From Opitutaceae bacterium (GTDB lineage Bacteria; Verrucomicrobiota; Verrucomicrobiia; Opitutales; Opitutaceae): 43,676 nt of DNA. Shown piece by piece: positions 41,400-43,676 of this stretch. The first letter of the stretch is position 1. Each line of letters starts with the position of its first letter. The notes below the pieces were generated by a model. That model was not told the DNA's origin. It ran no database searches and saw nothing but the letters and a program-made list of their open reading frames with translations. Position numbers and translations under genes: made by a program. The DNA is taken from positions 1 through 43,676 of the forward strand of contig JABTUS010000014.1 of assembly GCA_015075305.1 (NCBI GenBank), written 5' to 3'.

Positions 41400-41600
41400 G
41401 TGGCAAGAGAAACGAGGATGGAGTTTGAGAGGGCGCGTTATCACGTGATCAGCAGGGGCAACTACCGTGGGTGGATATTCCGGGAGCGCGCTTTTCACAG
41501 CGCAGGTCTGGCGCTGTTTCCGCTTGCTCCACCCGCACGCTCGCAAGATTGATTGGGTGCTACATCCACCTCATGGTTGCCCTTCATCTTCACTTCCTTC
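41400..41600 (+). pseudogene. REP-associated Y1 transposase (RAYT) remnant
   Basis: From GTG 41400 the frame reads (M)ARETRMEFERARYHVISRG followed by NYRGWIFRERAF, the conserved RAYT/IS200-like N-terminus (R-x-E-F-x-x-A-x-Y-H-V-x-S-R-G-N). It drifts off after about 35 codons and stops at 41552. Another frame near 41550-41600 reads IHLMVALHLHFLL, a blurred form of the M-P/R-N-H-F-H metal-binding motif of the family. So about 150 residues of the enzyme are lost or scrambled, including a clean HUH motif. It cannot be active. Confidence 0.72.
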
Positions 41601-41616
41601 TACCGATAGGTGTTAG

Positions 41617-41631
41617 AAGTAAGGACTGACC
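41617..41631 (-). repeat. Right terminal inverted repeat of RAYT element
   Basis: AAGTAAGGACTGACC on the plus strand, perfectly complementary to the left repeat at 41345-41359. On the minus strand the fucosidase frame reads straight into it, which replaces the C-terminus of that protein with about 14 foreign residues. Confidence 0.85.
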
Positions 41632-41634
41632 CTT

Positions 41635-41983
41635 TAGTGCCCTCACTGATCCATTGGTCGACGTCGAGCCGGTCGGGCGCATAGGCGATCGACGTATCCG
41701 ATCCGCCCGGCAGCTCCGCCTCGACCAAGGCGCTCATGCCGAAATGGAGGAACATGCCATGCTTCATGGCCTCCCACTTTTTCAGTTTCTCCACGGAAAG
41801 CCGCTGCGCCCCGGGCAGCTTCTCATCATCGGAAGCCGACGAGCGCAGGGGGACACCGGCGGCCAGCGAAGGGATTGCGGGTGCGGATGCATTCTGTGCG
41901 GAGAGCCGGGCGCCGAGCAGAGCGCCGCCTGCCAGGGCGGATGCGCGCAGGAATTCGCGTCGCGAAGCGGATGAAGTTTTCAT
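41635..41983 (-). pseudogene. Alpha-L-fucosidase (GH29) N-terminal fragment
   Basis: This Tat-type signal (MKTSSASRREFLRASALAGG) precedes KLKKWEAMKHGMFLHFGMSA and YAPDRLDVDQWI, the opening of the GH29 barrel (K-W-x-x-x-K-x-G-x-F-x-H-F-G-x … L-D-x-x-Q-W). After about 115 residues the frame enters the RAYT element (EGTKGSVLTSNTYR) and stops at 41600. The catalytic nucleophile Asp and the rest of the roughly 450-residue enzyme are missing and do not occur elsewhere in the window. It is divergent from the sulfatase, so the pair once formed a locus for sulfated fucose-containing glycans. Confidence 0.82.
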
Positions 41984-42061
41984 GAGAGGAAGGAAGGGGA
42001 TGGGCTGCGAAAAGGTGGCTCGCCTCCGTTGGCCTGTGAAGCCAATATGGCCTCATCCGTC

Positions 42062-43483
42062 ATGAAACGCCGCCCGCGATTTCTCATCGCCCTTTTCCTG
42101 TATGCAACGGCCTTTGCGATCAACTGCCCGGCAGCCGATGGCCAGCGGCAGCCGAATATCCTCGTGATCTTTGCGGACGACCTCGGGTGGAGAGACGTCG
42201 GGTTCAATGGTGACCGCCGCTATGAGACGCCGCATCTGGACGCTCTTGCGAAACAGGCACTCGTATTCCCGAACGCTTGCGCGGCGGCGGGCAACTGCGC
42301 GCCGAGCCGCGCGTGCCTATGGTCCGGGCAGTACACGCCGCGCCATGGCGTGTACGCAGTTCGCCGCACGGATCGCGGCCCGAAGGACCTTCAGCGCCTC
42401 ATCCCGGTTCCGAACAGGGAGGAACTCGCGGCGGAGAAGATCACTCTGGCGGAATCGCTCCGCGCCGCAGGTTACCGCACGGGTCTGTTTGGCAAGTGGC
42501 ACCTCGGCAATTCTGCGCCGTACCGGCCGAAGGACCAGGGATTCGATGCGGTTTTTGAATCTCAGGGAAAGGGCGACCGCCGCACGCGGGAAATCTCCGA
42601 CGATCCCAAGGGAATTTTTTCGATCACGCGGGCCGCGCTGGATTTCATCGAGGCCGACAGGAGCCGGCCCTTCTTTGCGTTCATCTCCCATCACGCGATC
42701 CATACGCCACTCGAGGCGAGGGCGTCATCGGTCAGGCATTTTCAGGAGAAGTTGCCGGATCTCAATCGCAAGGACGTCCTCTATGCTGCGTCGACCCTGG
42801 ATCTCGACGACAGTGTCGGGCAGGTGGTCTCACGACTGCGGGAACTTGGACTTGAGGAGAACACGCTTGTCATATTCACGTCGGACAATGGGGGAACGCA
42901 GCAGTCGTCGCAGGAACCGCTGCGCGGCAACAAGGGCTGCTACTACGAGGGAGGCATTCGCGTGCCTTTCTTTGCGCGCTGGCCGGGTCGGATCGAGCCA
43001 GGCGTGAACGCGACGCCGATCATCAATGTGGATTTCTATCCGACCTTCCTTGCTCTCGCTGGAGCAAAGGCTCCCAGGGACTACCCGCTCGACGGGGCGA
43101 ACCTCCTGCCACTTCTCTCAGGCAGAGTCTCAACTATTGACCGCCCGATCTTCTGGCATTTCCCCGGTTACCTGGACGATCCGGTGATACGCGGGCGCGA
43201 TCCGGTTTTCCGCACTCGCCCCGTGACAGTGGTGCGGGAGGGCGACTGGAAGCTCCTCCTCTACCACGAGGAGTGGTTCCTTGACGGGGGCCGCGAAAAT
43301 TTGGCCGGCAATCACGCGGTCGAGCTGTACAACCTTGCGTTGGATCCTGGCGAACGGCGGGACCTTGCGAACGAGGAATCCGCCCGCCGCGATGCATTGC
43401 TGGACACGCTTTGGAAATGGAGTGAGCGCACCCAGGCGAAATTTGCCCACGAGCGCAACCCAGCCCGCAAGCCGCGATCCTGA
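42062..43483 (+). CDS. Type I sulfatase (formylglycine-dependent, exported)
   Basis: This 473-residue protein from ATG 42062 has a signal peptide (MKRRPRFLIALFLYATAFAI) and the alkaline-phosphatase/sulfatase fold. Metal ligands D39 and D40 are in ILVIFADDLGWRDVG; the C-x-P-S-R signature with C79, to be converted to formylglycine, is in NCAPSRACLWSGQYTPRHG; TGLFGKWHLGN and TSDNGGTQ complete the site. It is a complete S1-family enzyme that hydrolyses sulfate esters, likely on algal or other polysaccharides; the sub-family is not determined. It needs a formylglycine-generating or anSME maturase encoded elsewhere. Upstream in-frame ATGs (42029, 42047) are possible but spoil the signal peptide. 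Confidence 0.93.
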   Translation: MKRRPRFLIALFLYATAFAINCPAADGQRQPNILVIFADDLGWRDVGFNGDRRYETPHLDALAKQALVFPNACAAAGNCAPSRACLWSGQYTPRHGVYAVRRTDRGPKDLQRLIPVPNREELAAEKITLAESLRAAGYRTGLFGKWHLGNSAPYRPKDQGFDAVFESQGKGDRRTREISDDPKGIFSITRAALDFIEADRSRPFFAFISHHAIHTPLEARASSVRHFQEKLPDLNRKDVLYAASTLDLDDSVGQVVSRLRELGLEENTLVIFTSDNGGTQQSSQEPLRGNKGCYYEGGIRVPFFARWPGRIEPGVNATPIINVDFYPTFLALAGAKAPRDYPLDGANLLPLLSGRVSTIDRPIFWHFPGYLDDPVIRGRDPVFRTRPVTVVREGDWKLLLYHEEWFLDGGRENLAGNHAVELYNLALDPGERRDLANEESARRDALLDTLWKWSERTQAKFAHERNPARKPRS

Positions 43484-43642
43484 GGGGAGACCGGCCTGGA
43501 GCTGGCTGACGTTGTGGATCGCAGGGCGGGGCGCGCATGCCTGTCTGTCCATTCCCAGGAAATCACGGGCAGAAATTTTTTTTCCAGCCACCTGACGATC
43601 GAAGCAACGGCCCGTCCGGGAATAGTGCGAAAAGTGAGGTTT

Positions 43643-43676
43643 GACCCCTTTTGCCTTCTCGACCCCTTTTGCCTTC
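43643..43676. repeat. Tandem 16-bp repeat within a RAYT-type end sequence at window edge
   Basis: GACCCCTTTTGCCTTC occurs at 43643-43658 and again at 43661-43676, separated by TC. The preceding part from 43631 (AAAGTGAGGTTTGACCCC), read in reverse complement as GGCAAAAGGGGTCAAACCTC, resembles the RAYT element end at 41640-41610 (GGCACTAAAGGGTCAGTCCT). It probably marks the border of another such element lying beyond the window. The 193 bases after the sulfatase otherwise show no gene. Confidence 0.6.

Larger units (their letters stand above)
41341..41640 (+). mobile_element. RAYT-type element remnant bounded by 15-bp inverted repeats
   Basis: A 300-base segment carries GGTCAGTCCTTACTT at its left end (41345-41359) and the exact complement at its right end (41617-41631). 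Inside is a broken Y1-type transposase on the plus strand. The gene on each side is cut at the element border: the PIN toxin has lost its start and the fucosidase its end. The element therefore marks a deletion or rearrangement point. Its present mobility is excluded by the broken transposase, though it could move in trans. Confidence 0.72.

Noticed and set aside
1-43676. CRISPR arrays, tRNA and rRNA genes
   Set aside because: No regularly spaced direct repeats, cloverleaf-like sequences or rRNA signatures were noticed on either strand when read by eye; a tRNAscan or Infernal run would settle it.

Overview
This 43.7 kb GC-rich window most resembles a chromosome segment of the Verrucomicrobiota, probably an Opitutaceae-like bacterium. 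That assignment is inferred from content: paired DUF1501 and PSCyt1/DUF1549/DUF1553 proteins, a VPDSG-type C-terminal sorting signal, a REP-associated transposase (RAYT) remnant with its terminal repeats, a sulfatase beside a fucosidase remnant, and little visible Shine-Dalgarno sequence.

Layout. (1) 1-8169, minus strand: respiratory complex I operon nuoB-C-D-E-F-G-H-I-J, cut by the window start; nuoA is not at its head. (2) 8170-8791: leader region and the 3' scrap of a TonB-dependent receptor gene. (3) 8755-12225, plus strand: a signalling cluster of PAS histidine kinase, single-domain response regulator, REC-HisKA_3 hybrid kinase and LuxR-type regulator. (4) 12291-15424: HAD hydrolase, a histidine kinase that has lost its phospho-accepting His, and holA. 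(5) 15496-19012: VPDSG-CTERM exported protein with terminator, surE, a small ORF, and a tight two-gene cassette of an NHLP-leader-like protein plus a radical SAM enzyme (candidate RiPP system). (6) 19249-30395: exported and envelope genes: Tat-exported glycosidase-like protein, DUF4337-like protein, DUF1501/PSCyt pair, a triple-frameshift beta-propeller glycosidase pseudogene, and small secreted proteins.

(7) 30589-39525 is the most unusual region. A minus-strand operon runs from a heme-copper oxidase paralogue without CuB ligands, through a one-TM peptide, a CuA subunit II, a subunit I with Gln where the catalytic Tyr should be, and a SCO copper chaperone, to a cytochrome b-ferredoxin-FlpD/MvhD fusion and a four-Cys peptide. 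A near-palindromic FNR/DNR-type box lies exactly 41.5 bp upstream of the start site predicted from a -10-like hexamer. Heme O synthase (ctaB) and a universal stress protein lie divergently. I infer an anaerobically or NO-induced terminal reductase, possibly a B-family-like NO reductase (eNOR-type), rather than a housekeeping oxidase.

(8) 39620-43676 is a decaying accessory region: secreted rhodanese, an in-frame chimera of a DprA/SMF-like N-terminus and the C-terminal half of a PIN toxin, a second 5'-truncated PIN toxin with its antitoxin, a RAYT remnant bounded by 15-bp inverted repeats that truncates genes on both sides, an intact S1 sulfatase, and another RAYT-type end repeat at the window edge. 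No tRNA, rRNA or CRISPR was seen.
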